From: Ralstonia sp. ASV6
GTDB taxonomy: Bacteria > Pseudomonadota > Gammaproteobacteria > Burkholderiales > Burkholderiaceae
Reading direction: 5' to 3'
NCBI RefSeq assembly: GCF_016429285.1
Contig: NZ_JAELUI010000029.1
Location: 1-46,452 of the forward strand
Length of the DNA stretch: 46,452 nt
The notes under the pieces were generated by a model. The model had not been told where the DNA came from and ran no database searches. It was given only the letters and a program-made list of their open reading frames with translations. Numbering within the stretch: position 1 is the first letter of the stretch; the number at the start of each line of letters is the position of its first letter. Of the stretch, positions 1 to 8,460 are shown one piece after another. A program made the translations under genes and the position numbers.

Positions 1-72
1 AAGGCCGCGGTCCGGCCGCAAGGCGATCTGGCGGCCAACGCACAGCTCTTTCAAGGAATTGGCCCAGCATGA
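1..72 (+). CDS. nadA: Quinolinate synthase NadA, C-terminal end (partial)
   Basis: An open frame enters from the left edge and ends with TGA at 70-72, giving a 23-residue tail ending in FQGIGPA. The TGA overlaps the nadC ATG (ATGA), the usual sign of translational coupling. NadA condenses iminoaspartate with dihydroxyacetone phosphate to form quinolinate. The identification rests on position directly upstream of nadC and near nadB, not on a diagnostic motif, because the catalytic and Fe-S cysteines lie outside the window. Confidence 0.55.
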   Translation, partial: KAAVRPQGDLAANAQLFQGIGPA

Positions 73-956
73 CAGCGACTCAGATGAGCGTGAACGCCGC
101 GCAGGCGATTTTCGATAGCTTTGGCCCGGCGCTGCGTGAAGCGCTGGCTGCCAATGTGGCCGCCGCGATTGCCGAGGACGTCGGCACCGGTGACTGTACG
201 GGCTTGCTTGTCCCTGCCGATCGCCATGCACGCGCACGCGTGATCGTGCGTGAAGACGCCGTGCTGTGCGGTACGCCTTGGTTCGATGCCTGCATGCGCG
301 CGGTGGACCCGACGCTGCGCGTGACGTGGCGGCAGCAGGAGGGCGACCGCATTGCGCCAGATTCGGTGGTGTGCGAGATCGAAGGCCCCGCGCGCTCGCT
401 GCTGACCGCCGAGCGCCCGTCGCTGAATTTCTTGCAGTTGCTCTCCGGCGTGGCCACGGCAACGGCGCGCTATGCCGATGTCATTGCGGGTACGCGCGCT
501 CGCGTGCTCGACACACGCAAGACGATGCCCGGTCTGCGCCTGGCGCAGAAGTACGCCGTGCGCATTGGTGGTGGCGAGAATCAGCGCCTTGCACTGTACG
601 ACGGCATCCTCATCAAGGAAAACCATATCGCTGCGGCGGGTGGCGTGACGGCGGCCTTGCGTGCGGCGCAGGCGCTGAATGCGGGCGTGTCGATTCAGGT
701 TGAGGTGGAAACACTCGCGCAACTGGATGAGGCGCTGGCGGCCGGTGCCACGTCCGTACTGCTCGACAACTTCGATGCGCCTGCCATGCGTGAGGCCGTG
801 CGTGTGACGGCGGGCAGAGCGCTGCTGGAGGTATCGGGCGGTGTGAACATCGACACGATTCGCGCGTTTGCCGAGACAGGCGTGGACCGCATCTCCGTCG
901 GCGCGCTCACGAAGGACGTGCGCGCAACCGACTACTCCCTGCGTATCGTGGAATAG
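69..956 (+). CDS. nadC: Nicotinate-nucleotide pyrophosphorylase (quinolinate phosphoribosyltransferase)
   Basis: NadC converts quinolinate and PRPP to nicotinate mononucleotide, the third step of de novo NAD synthesis, in the cytosol. The 295 residues match the family length. Characteristic stretches are visible: LLSGVAT and DTRKTMPGLR in the central barrel, the glycine-rich VRIGGGENQR, the substrate-binding LIKENHI, and LLEVSGGVN near the C-terminus. The start overlaps the upstream stop by ATGA, so it is probably translated together with nadA. It converges on nadB, so the three NAD genes are clustered but not in one operon. Confidence 0.96.
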   Translation: MTATQMSVNAAQAIFDSFGPALREALAANVAAAIAEDVGTGDCTGLLVPADRHARARVIVREDAVLCGTPWFDACMRAVDPTLRVTWRQQEGDRIAPDSVVCEIEGPARSLLTAERPSLNFLQLLSGVATATARYADVIAGTRARVLDTRKTMPGLRLAQKYAVRIGGGENQRLALYDGILIKENHIAAAGGVTAALRAAQALNAGVSIQVEVETLAQLDEALAAGATSVLLDNFDAPAMREAVRVTAGRALLEVSGGVNIDTIRAFAETGVDRISVGALTKDVRATDYSLRIVE

Positions 957-965
957 GCGGTCGAA

Positions 966-989
966 TAAGCCGTCGAATCAACCGGCTTA
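966..989. terminator. Weak hairpin between convergent nadC and nadB
   Basis: TAAGCCG (966-972) pairs with CGGCTTA (983-989) and is followed on the plus strand by GCTTTTG. The right arm covers the nadB stop codon. The stem is 7 bp and the T-run is short. It could serve both converging genes, but it is a modest terminator. Confidence 0.4.
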
Positions 990-2588
990 GCTTTTGCGCG
1001 CGATCTGCCGATGGGTCGGCTGCACGACCGTCGGCAGAGCCTTGGGCAGCGTTTCAGGGTAGTCGCGCGAGAAATGCAAGCCGCGGCTCTCGTGCCGTGA
1101 CAGCGCGCTATCGACGATCAGCGAGGCCACCTCGACGAGGTTGCGCAGTTCCAGCAGATCGTGGCTCACACGGAAATTCTTGTAGTACTCGGCAATCTCT
1201 TCGCGCAGCAGTGCAATGCGATGCTGCGCGCGTTCGAGCCGTTTGTTCGTGCGCACGATACCAACGTAGTTCCACATCATGCGGCGCAGCTCGTCCCAGT
1301 TGTGCGAGACGACGACTTCTTCGTCGGCATCCGTCACGCGGCTTTCATCCCATGCCGGTATCTGAGTGGCAGTCGGCTTCGATTGCGGTTGGGCGAGGAT
1401 GTCTTCCGCTGCGCCGCGCCCGATCACCATACATTCCAGCAGCGAATTGCTTGCCAGCCGGTTGGCGCCGTGCAGGCCGGTGTAGGCCGTCTCGCCCACT
1501 GCGTACAGGCCAGTGATGTCGGTGCGGCCGATGTGATCTGTCACCACGCCGCCGCATGTGTAGTGCGCTGCAGGCACCACCGGAATCGGCTGGCGCGTGA
1601 TATCGATGCCCAACTCCAGGCAGCGTGCCAGGATCGTCGGGAAATGCTCCTTGAGGAATTCGGGGCTCTGGTGACTGATGTCCAGGTACACGCAGTCCAG
1701 ACCACGCTTCTTCATCTCGAAGTCGATGGCGCGGGCAACGATGTCGCGTGGGGCCAGCTCGGCGCGTTCATCGTGCGCGGGCATGAAGCGCGTGCCATCC
1801 GGCAGGATCAGCTTGCCGCCTTCACCACGCACGGCCTCGGTAATCAGGAAGGATTTGGCAAACGGGTGGTACAGGCAGGTCGGGTGGAACTGGATGAACT
1901 CCATGTTCGCCACGCGGCAGCCCGCACGCCACGCCATGGCAATGCCGTCGCCACTGGCCGTATCCGGGTTCGTCGTATAGAGGTAGACCTTGCCTGCGCC
2001 GCCAGTAGCCATCACGGTCTGGCTGGCAGTGAGTGTCTTGACCCGGCCGCTCTTGCAGTCGAGCACGTACAGGCCATGGCAACGGGTGCCTGGCTGACCC
2101 AGCTTCGCATCGGTAATCAGGTCGATCGCGAAGTGGTCTTCCAACAGCGTGATGTTCGGGTGATTGCGTACTTTTTCCACCAGTGTTGTCACCACGGCGT
2201 GGCCGGTGGCATCTGCTGCGTGGATGATGCGTCGATGGCGGTGGCCGCCTTCGCGCGTGAGGTGGAAGCCGAGTTCGGCCTGCTCGTCGCGCGTAAACGG
2301 CACACCGTGTCCGATCAGCCACTCGATGGCCGATCGCCCGTTCTCGACGATGTAGCGCGTGGCCGCTTCATCGCACAAGCCGGCGCCGGCAATGAGCGTG
2401 TCGTCGACGTGCTCGTCATGGCTGTCGCCCGAATCGAGTACAGCGGCAATGCCGCCCTGAGCCCAGTCGCTGGCGCCTTCCGGTAGGCTGCGTTTGCTGA
2501 TGACGACCACGCGGCGGTGATCGGCGAGGTGCAGGGCGACGGTCAAGCCCGCCAGGCCGCTGCCGACGACGGCAACATCGAAGTTCAT
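987..2588 (-). CDS. nadB: L-aspartate oxidase
   Basis: NadB is an FAD enzyme that oxidises L-aspartate to iminoaspartate, the substrate of NadA. The 533 residues match the family. The N-terminal dinucleotide-binding motif [11 protein letters not shown] and the following [10 protein letters not shown] flavin loop are clear, as are HHR-type active-site residues in [10 protein letters not shown] and the substrate region [10 protein letters not shown]. The C-terminal helical domain of the succinate dehydrogenase / fumarate reductase flavoprotein family is intact. It is transcribed towards nadC and lies downstream of the rpmBG terminator, so it needs its own promoter in about 2589-2690; I could not pick a convincing one. 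Confidence 0.96.
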   Translation of the reverse strand: MNFDVAVVGSGLAGLTVALHLADHRRVVVISKRSLPEGASDWAQGGIAAVLDSGDSHDEHVDDTLIAGAGLCDEAATRYIVENGRSAIEWLIGHGVPFTRDEQAELGFHLTREGGHRHRRIIHAADATGHAVVTTLVEKVRNHPNITLLEDHFAIDLITDAKLGQPGTRCHGLYVLDCKSGRVKTLTASQTVMATGGAGKVYLYTTNPDTASGDGIAMAWRAGCRVANMEFIQFHPTCLYHPFAKSFLITEAVRGEGGKLILPDGTRFMPAHDERAELAPRDIVARAIDFEMKKRGLDCVYLDISHQSPEFLKEHFPTILARCLELGIDITRQPIPVVPAAHYTCGGVVTDHIGRTDITGLYAVGETAYTGLHGANRLASNSLLECMVIGRGAAEDILAQPQSKPTATQIPAWDESRVTDADEEVVVSHNWDELRRMMWNYVGIVRTNKRLERAQHRIALLREEIAEYYKNFRVSHDLLELRNLVEVASLIVDSALSRHESRGLHFSRDYPETLPKALPTVVQPTHRQIARKS

Positions 2589-2694
2589 GGGAGACGCGAG
2601 ACGCTGGGCAGACGCGGCTGCCCACTAGCACAGTCGCGTGTCAATCGGAAAGAGGAGCAGTGTACACCGCGGCCGTGCCAAACAGCGGGCAACA

Positions 2695-2720
2695 AAAAAC
2701 CCGCCTTGAAGCGGGTTTTT
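2695..2720 (-). terminator. Intrinsic terminator of rpmB-rpmG
   Basis: AAAAACCCGC (2695-2704), loop CTTGAA, GCGGGTTTTT (2711-2720). On the minus strand it lies about 45 bp after the rpmG stop and ends in a T-run. The flanking A and T tracts make it symmetrical, so it could also work in the other direction. Confidence 0.88.
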
Positions 2721-2765
2721 GCTGTCGATCATGCCGACGGAAGCAAGCCAATGCAATCGCGAGGA

Positions 2766-2936
2766 TTACTTGATCTTGGTTTCCTTGTAAGCGACGTGCT
2801 TGCGGGCGACGGGATCGAACTTCATGATCTCCATCTTTTCCGGCTTGGTGCGCTTGTTCTTGGTGGTCGTGTAGAAATGACCCGTACCTGCGGTCGATTC
2901 CAGCTTGATCTTGTCGCGTCCGCCTTTGCTGGCCAT
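2766..2936 (-). CDS. rpmG: 50S ribosomal protein L33
   Basis: This is a 56-residue basic protein beginning [20 protein letters not shown] and ending in KETKIK. The FYTTTKNKR segment and the length are typical of bacterial L33. It has no CxxC zinc pairs, so it is the zinc-independent form. It follows rpmB by 14 bp on the minus strand, the conserved L28-L33 pair. A GGAG-like sequence (rc of ctcct, 2943-2947) precedes the ATG. L33 binds 23S rRNA near the exit site. Confidence 0.97.
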   Translation of the reverse strand: MASKGGRDKIKLESTAGTGHFYTTTKNKRTKPEKMEIMKFDPVARKHVAYKETKIK

Positions 2937-2950
2937 GATTTAACTCCTAA

Positions 2951-3184
2951 TTAGACTTCGCCGCGTGCGCGCAGATCCACGAGCACTTCGTCGATGCCTT
3001 TTTTATCGATCAGGCGCAGACCGGCGTTCGAGACGCGCAGGCTCACCCAGCGGTTTTCGGATTCGACCCAGAAGCGGCGGTTCTGCAGGTTCGGCAGAAA
3101 ACGGCGCTTGGTCTTGTTGTTTGCGTGGGAAACGTTATTGCCGACCATCGGCGCTTTCCCGGTCACTTGACAGACGCGTGCCAT
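2951..3184 (-). CDS. rpmB: 50S ribosomal protein L28
   Basis: The 77-residue protein starts [20 protein letters not shown] and contains the family's [12 protein letters not shown] and [15 protein letters not shown] segments. Its length and sequence fit the non-zinc proteobacterial form. It is the first gene of the rpmB-rpmG pair, with AGGAGT (rc of actcct, 3188-3193) before the ATG and a good sigma-70 promoter about 100 bp upstream. Confidence 0.98.
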   Translation of the reverse strand: MARVCQVTGKAPMVGNNVSHANNKTKRRFLPNLQNRRFWVESENRWVSLRVSNAGLRLIDKKGIDEVLVDLRARGEV

Positions 3185-3287
3185 GGAGCACTCCTAACTA
3201 AATACGTTGGCTACAGTTTGCGACCGGGCGCTGGGACCAAAACCAAGCGCAGCGCCACTGTAGAGGTGGGACTTCAGCGAAACGCGG

Positions 3288-3317
3288 ATTATACACATAA
3301 AACTGCTGGCAAATCAA
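3288..3317 (-). promoter_or_regulatory. Sigma-70 promoter of rpmB-rpmG
   Basis: On the minus strand, -35 TTGATT (3312-3317) and -10 TATAAT (3288-3293) are separated by 18 bp. The -10 is a perfect consensus in an otherwise GC-rich gap between radC and rpmB, as expected for ribosomal protein genes. Confidence 0.75.
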
Positions 3318-3364
3318 CGAGATCAGTCGATTGCCGTTGAGCAACGCGCGATGCGGCGTCTGCG

Positions 3365-4039
3365 CTACATCTTGCCGTGTTCCAGAAAGCCATAGACCGT
3401 GGTGCGGCCGACGATCATGTGATCCAGAACAATCACATCCAGCAGCGCCAGCGCGCGGCAAAGCTCCCGGGTCAGGACGATATCGGATTCGCTGGGCTCG
3501 GCGTGGCCGGTGGGGTGGTTGTGGGCCAGGATGACGGCTGCCGCATTGTGATGCAGGGCGCGCTTGGCGATCTCGCGGGGATAGACGCGTGCCTCGGTCA
3601 GCGTGCCACGGAAAAGCTCCTCCCACGCAATCAGCCGGTGCCGCACGTCCAGAAACAGACAGGCGAAGACTTCGTGTGGGCGGTGGCCGAGCGACAGTCG
3701 CAGGAAATCCTTCACGCTCTGTGGAGAATCGAAAGTCTGGCCGTGGGTGATGTCTTCTTTGAGTGCACGCCGGGCAACTTCCAGCAATGCATGCAATTGT
3801 GCATATTTGGCCGGCCCCATGCCGTTGATCGACGAGAACTCCTGTTGCGAGGCGTGGCACAGCCGCCCGAGCGAGCCGAAATGCACCAGCAGTTCACGCG
3901 CCAAGTCGACGGCGCTTTTGCCGGGCATGCCGACGCGCAGGAAGATGGCCAGCAGTTCCGCATCAGACAGCGCAGCGGGACCGTGAGCGAGCAGTTTTTC
4001 ACGCGGCCGCTCGTGGGCGGGCCAGTCGACAATTGCCAT
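3365..4039 (-). CDS. radC: RadC family JAB/MPN-domain protein
   Basis: The protein has an N-terminal helix-hairpin-helix-like segment ([15 protein letters not shown]) followed by an MPN/JAB metalloprotease-like domain. The zinc-site motif [14 protein letters not shown] (HxH...D) is complete, with the conserved upstream glutamate region. The biological role of RadC is still uncertain; a DNA-repair function was once claimed but is not established. The start is placed at 4039 ([17 protein letters not shown]), giving 224 residues, the usual length. An ATG 33 bp upstream is open but adds non-conserved residues. Confidence 0.92.
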   Translation of the reverse strand: MAIVDWPAHERPREKLLAHGPAALSDAELLAIFLRVGMPGKSAVDLARELLVHFGSLGRLCHASQQEFSSINGMGPAKYAQLHALLEVARRALKEDITHGQTFDSPQSVKDFLRLSLGHRPHEVFACLFLDVRHRLIAWEELFRGTLTEARVYPREIAKRALHHNAAAVILAHNHPTGHAEPSESDIVLTRELCRALALLDVIVLDHMIVGRTTVYGFLEHGKM

Positions 4040-4163
4040 ATAGATACTGTAGGGGAGGGCGTTGATGCCCACGTGCGGCCTGTGTGGAGCAGGCGCCGCG
4101 CCAGCGACCGAGAGGAGGGCTGACGTACAATAACGGGTTACTTTTTGGTCAAGCAGGTTGAGC

Positions 4164-4643
4164 GTGCAAGATTTGACGAATCAGGCGTCGGCAAGCGGCG
4201 CAGGCAAGGTAGTTGGGGCGGATTCCTATTTGACGCTGCACTACCGCGTCGCTCTGGAGAACGACACGGACGTTGTCACCACCTTTGGTGACAAGCCCGC
4301 GACGCTGCTGCTCGGTCAAGGTCAATTGGCGCCGACGCTGGAGCAGGCGCTGTTCGGTATGCGCGAGGGCGAGCGCACGACGTTCCGCCTGGCGCCCGAG
4401 CATGCGTTCGGCCCGCGCAATCCTGAGCTGCTGCAGCGCGTGTCGCTGGCCACGCTGCGTGAAAATTCCTCGTTTGAAGAGGACTACCAGCCGGGTGATC
4501 TTGTCGAATTCAACGCGCCGAGCGGTGGCAAGTACGCCGGCGTGCTGAAAGAGATCGGTGAGACCTCCGCGCTGTTCGATTTCAACCACCCGCTGGCTGG
4601 GCAGACCATCCTGTTCGAAGTCCAGCTGATTGGCATTCTGTGA
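4164..4643 (+). CDS. fkpB: FKBP-type peptidyl-prolyl isomerase, SlpA/FkpB class
   Basis: This is a small SlyD/SlpA-like FKBP. It has the first FKBP strand ([11 protein letters not shown]), the [21 protein letters not shown] stretch typical of SlpA, the inserted IF flap region, and the closing [17 protein letters not shown]. It probably acts as a cytosolic proline isomerase and chaperone. The start is a choice: GTG at 4164 has AGG six bases upstream, whereas TTG at 4158 directly abuts that AGG, so GTG is preferred. It overlaps ispH (TGATG), the same fkpB-ispH pairing as in E. coli. Confidence 0.92.
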   Translation: MQDLTNQASASGAGKVVGADSYLTLHYRVALENDTDVVTTFGDKPATLLLGQGQLAPTLEQALFGMREGERTTFRLAPEHAFGPRNPELLQRVSLATLRENSSFEEDYQPGDLVEFNAPSGGKYAGVLKEIGETSALFDFNHPLAGQTILFEVQLIGIL

Positions 4644-5617
4644 TGAGCACCACCATGAACACCCCGGTCGACTCCGTCACCCAGATCGACGCTGAGGTTC
4701 TGCTCGCGCAGCCGCGTGGCTTCTGTGCCGGCGTGGACCGGGCCATCGAGATCGTCGAGCGCGCACTGCAACTGTTTGGCGCGCCTATCTACGTGCGCCA
4801 CGAGATCGTGCACAACGCCTTTGTGGTGAGCGACCTGCGTAACAAGGGGGCGGTGTTCGTGCAGGAGCTCGACGATGTGCCGGTGGGCGGCACGGTCATC
4901 TTCAGCGCGCATGGTGTGTCCCGCGCGGTGCGCGAGGCGGCTGAGGCGCGCGGCCTGCGCGTGTTCGATGCGACCTGCCCGCTGGTGACCAAGGTGCACG
5001 TCGAGGTCTCGAAGATGCGCTCGCAGGGCTTCGAGATCATCATGATCGGCCACAAGGGGCACCCTGAAGTGGAAGGCACCATGGGCCAGGCCGACGACGG
5101 CATGTTGCTCGTCGAATCGGTGGACGACGTGGCGCATCTTGCGGTGAAGGACCCGACGCGACTGGCGTATGTCACGCAGACCACGCTGTCGGTGGACGAG
5201 ACGCAGGAGATTGTGGCCGCCATCAAGGCGCGCTTCCCTGCCGTGAACGAACCCAAGAAACAGGACATTTGCTATGCCACGCAGAACCGCCAGGACGCCG
5301 TGAAGTTCATGGCGCCGCAGGTGGAGGTGGTGATCGTGGTGGGCAGCCCGAACAGTTCCAACTCGAATCGCCTGCGCGAACTGGCCGAGAAGCTCGGCGT
5401 GCCAGCCTATATGGTGGATACGCCCGAGCAGGTGAAGCCCGAATGGCTGGCCGGCAAGCGCCGCGTGGGCCTGACGGCGGGCGCTTCGGCGCCGGAAGAA
5501 CTGGCGCAATCGATCGTCGATCGACTCAAGGCGCTGGGTGCGCGCACCGTGCGTCCGCTCGAGGGCATTCAAGAAAACATGTCCTTCCCCCTTCCGAGGG
5601 GACTTCAAATCAATTGA
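4643..5617 (+). CDS. ispH: 4-Hydroxy-3-methylbut-2-enyl diphosphate reductase (IspH/LytB)
   Basis: IspH catalyses the last step of the MEP pathway, reducing HMBPP to IPP and DMAPP with a 4Fe-4S cluster. All three cluster cysteines are visible: C28 in PRGFCAG, C112 in [11 protein letters not shown] and C210 in DICYATQNR. The active-site histidines HEIVHN and the GHKGHPE motif are present, along with NSSNSNRL and GASAPE. The 324-residue length is normal. The ATG overlaps the fkpB stop (TGATG). An intrinsic terminator follows. Confidence 0.97.
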   Translation: MSTTMNTPVDSVTQIDAEVLLAQPRGFCAGVDRAIEIVERALQLFGAPIYVRHEIVHNAFVVSDLRNKGAVFVQELDDVPVGGTVIFSAHGVSRAVREAAEARGLRVFDATCPLVTKVHVEVSKMRSQGFEIIMIGHKGHPEVEGTMGQADDGMLLVESVDDVAHLAVKDPTRLAYVTQTTLSVDETQEIVAAIKARFPAVNEPKKQDICYATQNRQDAVKFMAPQVEVVIVVGSPNSSNSNRLRELAEKLGVPAYMVDTPEQVKPEWLAGKRRVGLTAGASAPEELAQSIVDRLKALGARTVRPLEGIQENMSFPLPRGLQIN

Positions 5618-5645
5618 AGTCGATTATGTAAATGCCCACTTAAAA

Positions 5646-5664
5646 GCGCACAAAAATAGTGCGC
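5646..5664 (+). promoter_or_regulatory. Candidate NtrC (GlnG) binding site upstream of liv genes
   Basis: GCGCAC, N7 (AAAAATA), GTGCGC is a perfect 6-bp dyad. It contains GCAC-N7-GTGC, the core of the NtrC consensus (TGCACC-N5-GGTGCA). A degenerate second copy, GCCC-N7-GTGC, overlaps it at 5663-5677. It lies about 165 bp upstream of a sigma-54-like sequence, a normal enhancer distance. Alternatively it may be a simple hairpin in the ispH 3' UTR. Confidence 0.4.
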
Positions 5665-5699
5665 CCTAATGCGGTGCATAAAGCGCTTTCGACATGCCG

Positions 5700-5734
5700 A
5701 CGGCCACTTCTAACAGGAGTGGCCGTTTTGTTTT
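5700..5734 (+). terminator. Intrinsic terminator of fkpB-ispH
   Basis: ACGGCCACT (5700-5708), loop of 9, AGTGGCCGT (5718-5726), then TTTGTTTTG. The 9-bp GC-rich stem with a T-run lies 83 bp after the ispH stop. The 454-bp gap 5618-6071 holds no credible protein gene. It contains this terminator and the candidate NtrC, sigma-54 and sigma-70 sites listed separately. Confidence 0.88.
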
Positions 5735-5826
5735 GTGCATTGCAAAAATCGATTCAACGCCTGCAAAGCCTTGATTTACCGTGCGGATCGCCCGCCAAGC
5801 CGCATAAATACAGGGTTTCCCCTACT

Positions 5827-5843
5827 CTGGCATGCTTCTTGAT
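5827..5843 (+). promoter_or_regulatory. Sigma-54-like promoter sequence
   Basis: CTGGCATGCTTCTTGAT resembles the -24/-12 consensus YTGGCACG-N4-TTGCW. The GG of the -24 element and the TTG of the -12 are correctly spaced. The normally near-invariant C of the -12 GC is A here, which weakens the call. With the upstream NtrC-like dyad it suggests nitrogen control of the liv transporter. Confidence 0.35.
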
Positions 5844-5952
5844 ATGCCTATCTGCCATTCGCGAATGCCTGCGCGAAATGACGCCTGTTTGGGCATTGGG
5901 GAAAGCCCGTAAAGCGGCGTAGTTACTGTAAAAATCGTTGTTGCGACGCGTA

Positions 5953-5980
5953 TTGCATCCGCAAAAAAAGGGGATACAAT
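5953..5980 (+). promoter_or_regulatory. Sigma-70 promoter of livK
   Basis: TTGCAT (5953-5958), 16-bp spacer containing an A7 tract, TACAAT (5975-5980). This is a reasonable housekeeping promoter about 90 bp before the livK ATG. It may act together with, or instead of, the sigma-54-like element further upstream. Confidence 0.55.
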
Positions 5981-6071
5981 TCGCGCGTTTCAAATTGAAA
6001 CAATCGGCGCAGGGGGAGCGGCCGGGAGGCAGGACGCTCTTCTTGCTCTTGCGAGATCTAGGAGATCACTC

Positions 6072-7280
6072 ATGCAAATCAAGTTTGCCAAAGTTCTGCC
6101 GCTTGCGGCTGCCGTGGCACTCGTAGCAGCTTGCGGTAAGAACGAGGAAAAGCCCGCAGACCAAGCTGCTGCACCTGCAGCAACGTCGGCTCCGGCCGCT
6201 GCTGCTGGCGGCGGCGAGACCGTCGTCAAGATCGGTCACGCGGCTCCGCTCACGGGCGGTATTGCTCACCTTGGCAAAGACAACGAAAACGGTGCACGCC
6301 TGGCCGTTGAAGAAGCCAACAAGGAAGGCCTGACCATCGACGGCAAGAAGATCAAGCTGGAATTGGTCGGTGAAGACGATGCGGGCGACCCGAAGACTGG
6401 CACCGCCGTGGCGCAGAAGCTGGTTGACGAGCACGTTGTTGCCGTCGTTGGCCACCTGAACTCGGGCGTTTCGATTCCGGCTTCCAAGATCTACAGCGAT
6501 GCAGGCATCGTGCAGATCTCGCCGTCGTCGACGAACCCCGACTACACCAAGCAAGGCTTCAAGACGACCTACCGCGTGGTTGCGACCGACGCGCAGCAGG
6601 GCCCGGCACTGGCCAACTATGCTGCCAAGACCCTGGGCGCAAAGACCGTGGCCATCGTTGATGATGCCACCGCCTACGGTAAGGGCCTGGCCGACGAGTT
6701 CGAGAAGACCGCGAAGGCTGACGGCGTGAGCGTTGTGGCACGTGAAGCCACCAACGACAAGGCCACCGACTTCAAGGCCATTCTGACCAAGATCAAGGGC
6801 AAGAAGCCGGACGTGATCATGTACGGCGGCATGGATGCCACCGGCGGTCCGTTCGCCAAGCAAGCCAAGGAACTTGGCATCACGGCCAAGATCGTTGGCG
6901 GCGATGGCGTGTGTACCGACAAGGTGGCCGAACTGGCTGGCGACGCCATCGACAACATCGTCTGCTCGGAAGCAGGCTTGGCGCTGTCGAAGATGGAAAA
7001 GGGCGCGGACTTCGACAAGAAGTACCAAGACCGTTTCCACACGCCGGTGCAGATCTACGCACCGTTCACGTATGACGCTGTCAACGTGATCATCGACGCG
7101 ATGAAGCGTGCCAACTCGACCGATCCGGCCAAGATCCTGGCTGCCATGCCGGCAACCAACTACAACGGCGTAATCGGCAACATCTCGTTTGACGAGAAGG
7201 GTGACCTGAAGCAAGGCTCCATCACCCTGTACAACTACAAGGACAAGAAGAAGACCGTCCTTGACGTTGTGAAGATGTAA
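6072..7280 (+). CDS. livK: Branched-chain amino acid ABC transporter substrate-binding lipoprotein
   Basis: This is a periplasmic type I substrate-binding protein of the Leu/Ile/Val family. The body contains KIGHAAPLTGGIAHLGKDNENG, the VGEDDAGDPKTGTAVAQKLV segment and SPSSTNP, all typical. The N-terminus is a lipoprotein signal (LVAAC, Cys21), followed by an Ala/Pro-rich linker to about residue 49, so the protein is probably membrane-tethered rather than freely soluble as in E. coli. The +2 residue is Gly, not Asp, which by the usual rule points to the outer membrane. AGGAGATCAC provides the ribosome site. livHMGF follow after a terminator. The exact ligand cannot be read from sequence. Confidence 0.9.
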   Translation: MQIKFAKVLPLAAAVALVAACGKNEEKPADQAAAPAATSAPAAAAGGGETVVKIGHAAPLTGGIAHLGKDNENGARLAVEEANKEGLTIDGKKIKLELVGEDDAGDPKTGTAVAQKLVDEHVVAVVGHLNSGVSIPASKIYSDAGIVQISPSSTNPDYTKQGFKTTYRVVATDAQQGPALANYAAKTLGAKTVAIVDDATAYGKGLADEFEKTAKADGVSVVAREATNDKATDFKAILTKIKGKKPDVIMYGGMDATGGPFAKQAKELGITAKIVGGDGVCTDKVAELAGDAIDNIVCSEAGLALSKMEKGADFDKKYQDRFHTPVQIYAPFTYDAVNVIIDAMKRANSTDPAKILAAMPATNYNGVIGNISFDEKGDLKQGSITLYNYKDKKKTVLDVVKM

Positions 7281-7322
7281 TCAGTAATCGAAGGGCGATT
7301 CTCATTACGATTTGCCCTTAAA

Positions 7323-7358
7323 AACGGCACCGCGCATACCCTTGCGGTGCCGTTTTTT
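7323..7358 (+). terminator. Intrinsic terminator between livK and livH
   Basis: AACGGCACCGC (7323-7333), 10-nt loop, GCGGTGCCGTT (7344-7354), T-run to 7358. This strong terminator lies inside the transporter locus. It should raise the ratio of binding protein to permease, or force livHMGF to use read-through or a separate promoter in 7360-7511. Confidence 0.9.
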
Positions 7359-7389
7359 ATAGCCTAGCCAGTCATACAAGGCCCTCACC

Positions 7390-7497
7390 ATGGGCGCGTT
7401 CGGCAGGCCGCTTACCAGCAACCTCACCTTACCCATCCGATTGATCGCATACCTTGCGGGCGCGCCATCCCGTCGCCTACAACAAAGCAAGGCATAG
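7390..7497 (+). CDS. Possible 35-residue leader ORF before livH (weak)
   Basis: The ORF runs from ATG 7390 to TAG 7495-7497, ending 14 bp before livH. It contains the hydrophobic run NLTLPIRLIAYLAG, with Leu and Ile codons that include TTA, TTG and CTA, which are unusual here where CTG dominates. It lies directly after the livK terminator. It has no clear ribosome-binding site and may be chance. If real, it could be a leader peptide sensing the transported amino acids. Confidence 0.2.
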   Translation: MGAFGRPLTSNLTLPIRLIAYLAGAPSRRLQQSKA

Positions 7498-7511
7498 CAG
7501 GAGCTGTTCTC

Positions 7512-8447
7512 ATGGATATCTTTATCCAGCAGATCGTGAACGGTCTGGTGCTCGGCAGCATTTACGCGCTGATCGCACTTGGCTACACCATGGTCTACGG
7601 TATTCTCGGCATCATCAACTTCGCCCACGGCGATGTCCTGATGGTCGGTGCAATGTCTGCGCTGACTGCCATCAACTTCCTCCAGAAGTACTTCCCCAAT
7701 CTGCCTGACTGGCTCACGCTCGTCATTGCGCTGCTGTTTGCAATGCCGGTCTGTGCCATCGTGGCGTACACCATCGAACGGGTTGCCTACCGGCCGCTGC
7801 GCAATGCGCCGCGTCTGGCGCCGCTGATCACCGCCATCGGCGTGTCGATCGTGCTGCAGACCCTGGCGATGATGATCTGGTCGCGTAACCCGCTGACCTT
7901 CCCGCAACTGCTGCCTTCGAGCCCGATCGATATCGGCTCCACGGGCGCGACCATCACCGGCAAGGAAATCGTCATCATCGTGGTGGCTATCCTGGTGATG
8001 ATCGGGCTGATCCTGCTGGTCAACCGCACCAAGCTCGGCCGCGCCATGCGTGCTACCGCCGAGAACCAGCGTGTGGCAGGGCTGATGGGCGTCAATCCGA
8101 ACTTCGTGATCTCCGCCACCTTCATGATCGGTGCTGCCCTGGCAGCCGTCGCAGGCGTGATGATGGCGACCAACTACGGCAACGCCCACTTCTACATGGG
8201 CTTCATCCCGGGCCTGAAGGCGTTCACCGCCGCAGTGCTGGGCGGCATCGGCAACCTGGCAGGCGCCATGGTGGGCGGCATGCTGCTGGGCCTGATCGAG
8301 GCACTGGGTGCCGGCTACATCGGGGACCTGACTGGCGGTGTGTTCGGTTCGAACTACCAGGATGTGTTCGCGTTCATCGTGCTGATTGGCGTGCTGCTGT
8401 TCCGCCCGTCCGGCATCATGGGCGAACGCGTTGCGGACCGTGCATAA
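7512..8447 (+). CDS. livH: Branched-chain amino acid ABC transporter permease LivH
   Basis: The 311-residue inner-membrane permease opens with QQIVNGLVLGSIYALIALGYTMVYGILGIINFAHGD, the classic LivH N-terminus. It has about eight hydrophobic helices and the cytoplasmic coupling segment RTKLGRAMRATAENQRVAGLMG that contacts the ATPases. It partners with LivM. The ribosome site is AGGAGCTG just before the ATG. It is the first gene after the internal terminator and heads a tight cluster with livM, livG and livF. Confidence 0.95.
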   Translation: MDIFIQQIVNGLVLGSIYALIALGYTMVYGILGIINFAHGDVLMVGAMSALTAINFLQKYFPNLPDWLTLVIALLFAMPVCAIVAYTIERVAYRPLRNAPRLAPLITAIGVSIVLQTLAMMIWSRNPLTFPQLLPSSPIDIGSTGATITGKEIVIIVVAILVMIGLILLVNRTKLGRAMRATAENQRVAGLMGVNPNFVISATFMIGAALAAVAGVMMATNYGNAHFYMGFIPGLKAFTAAVLGGIGNLAGAMVGGMLLGLIEALGAGYIGDLTGGVFGSNYQDVFAFIVLIGVLLFRPSGIMGERVADRA

Positions 8448-8460
8448 GAAGGGGAGCGCC

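Noticed and set aside
5659-5922. 87-codon ORF between ispH and livK
   Set aside because: It starts from a non-ATG codon, runs through the ispH terminator hairpin and the sigma-54-like site, has no ribosome site and a mixed composition unlike neighbouring genes.
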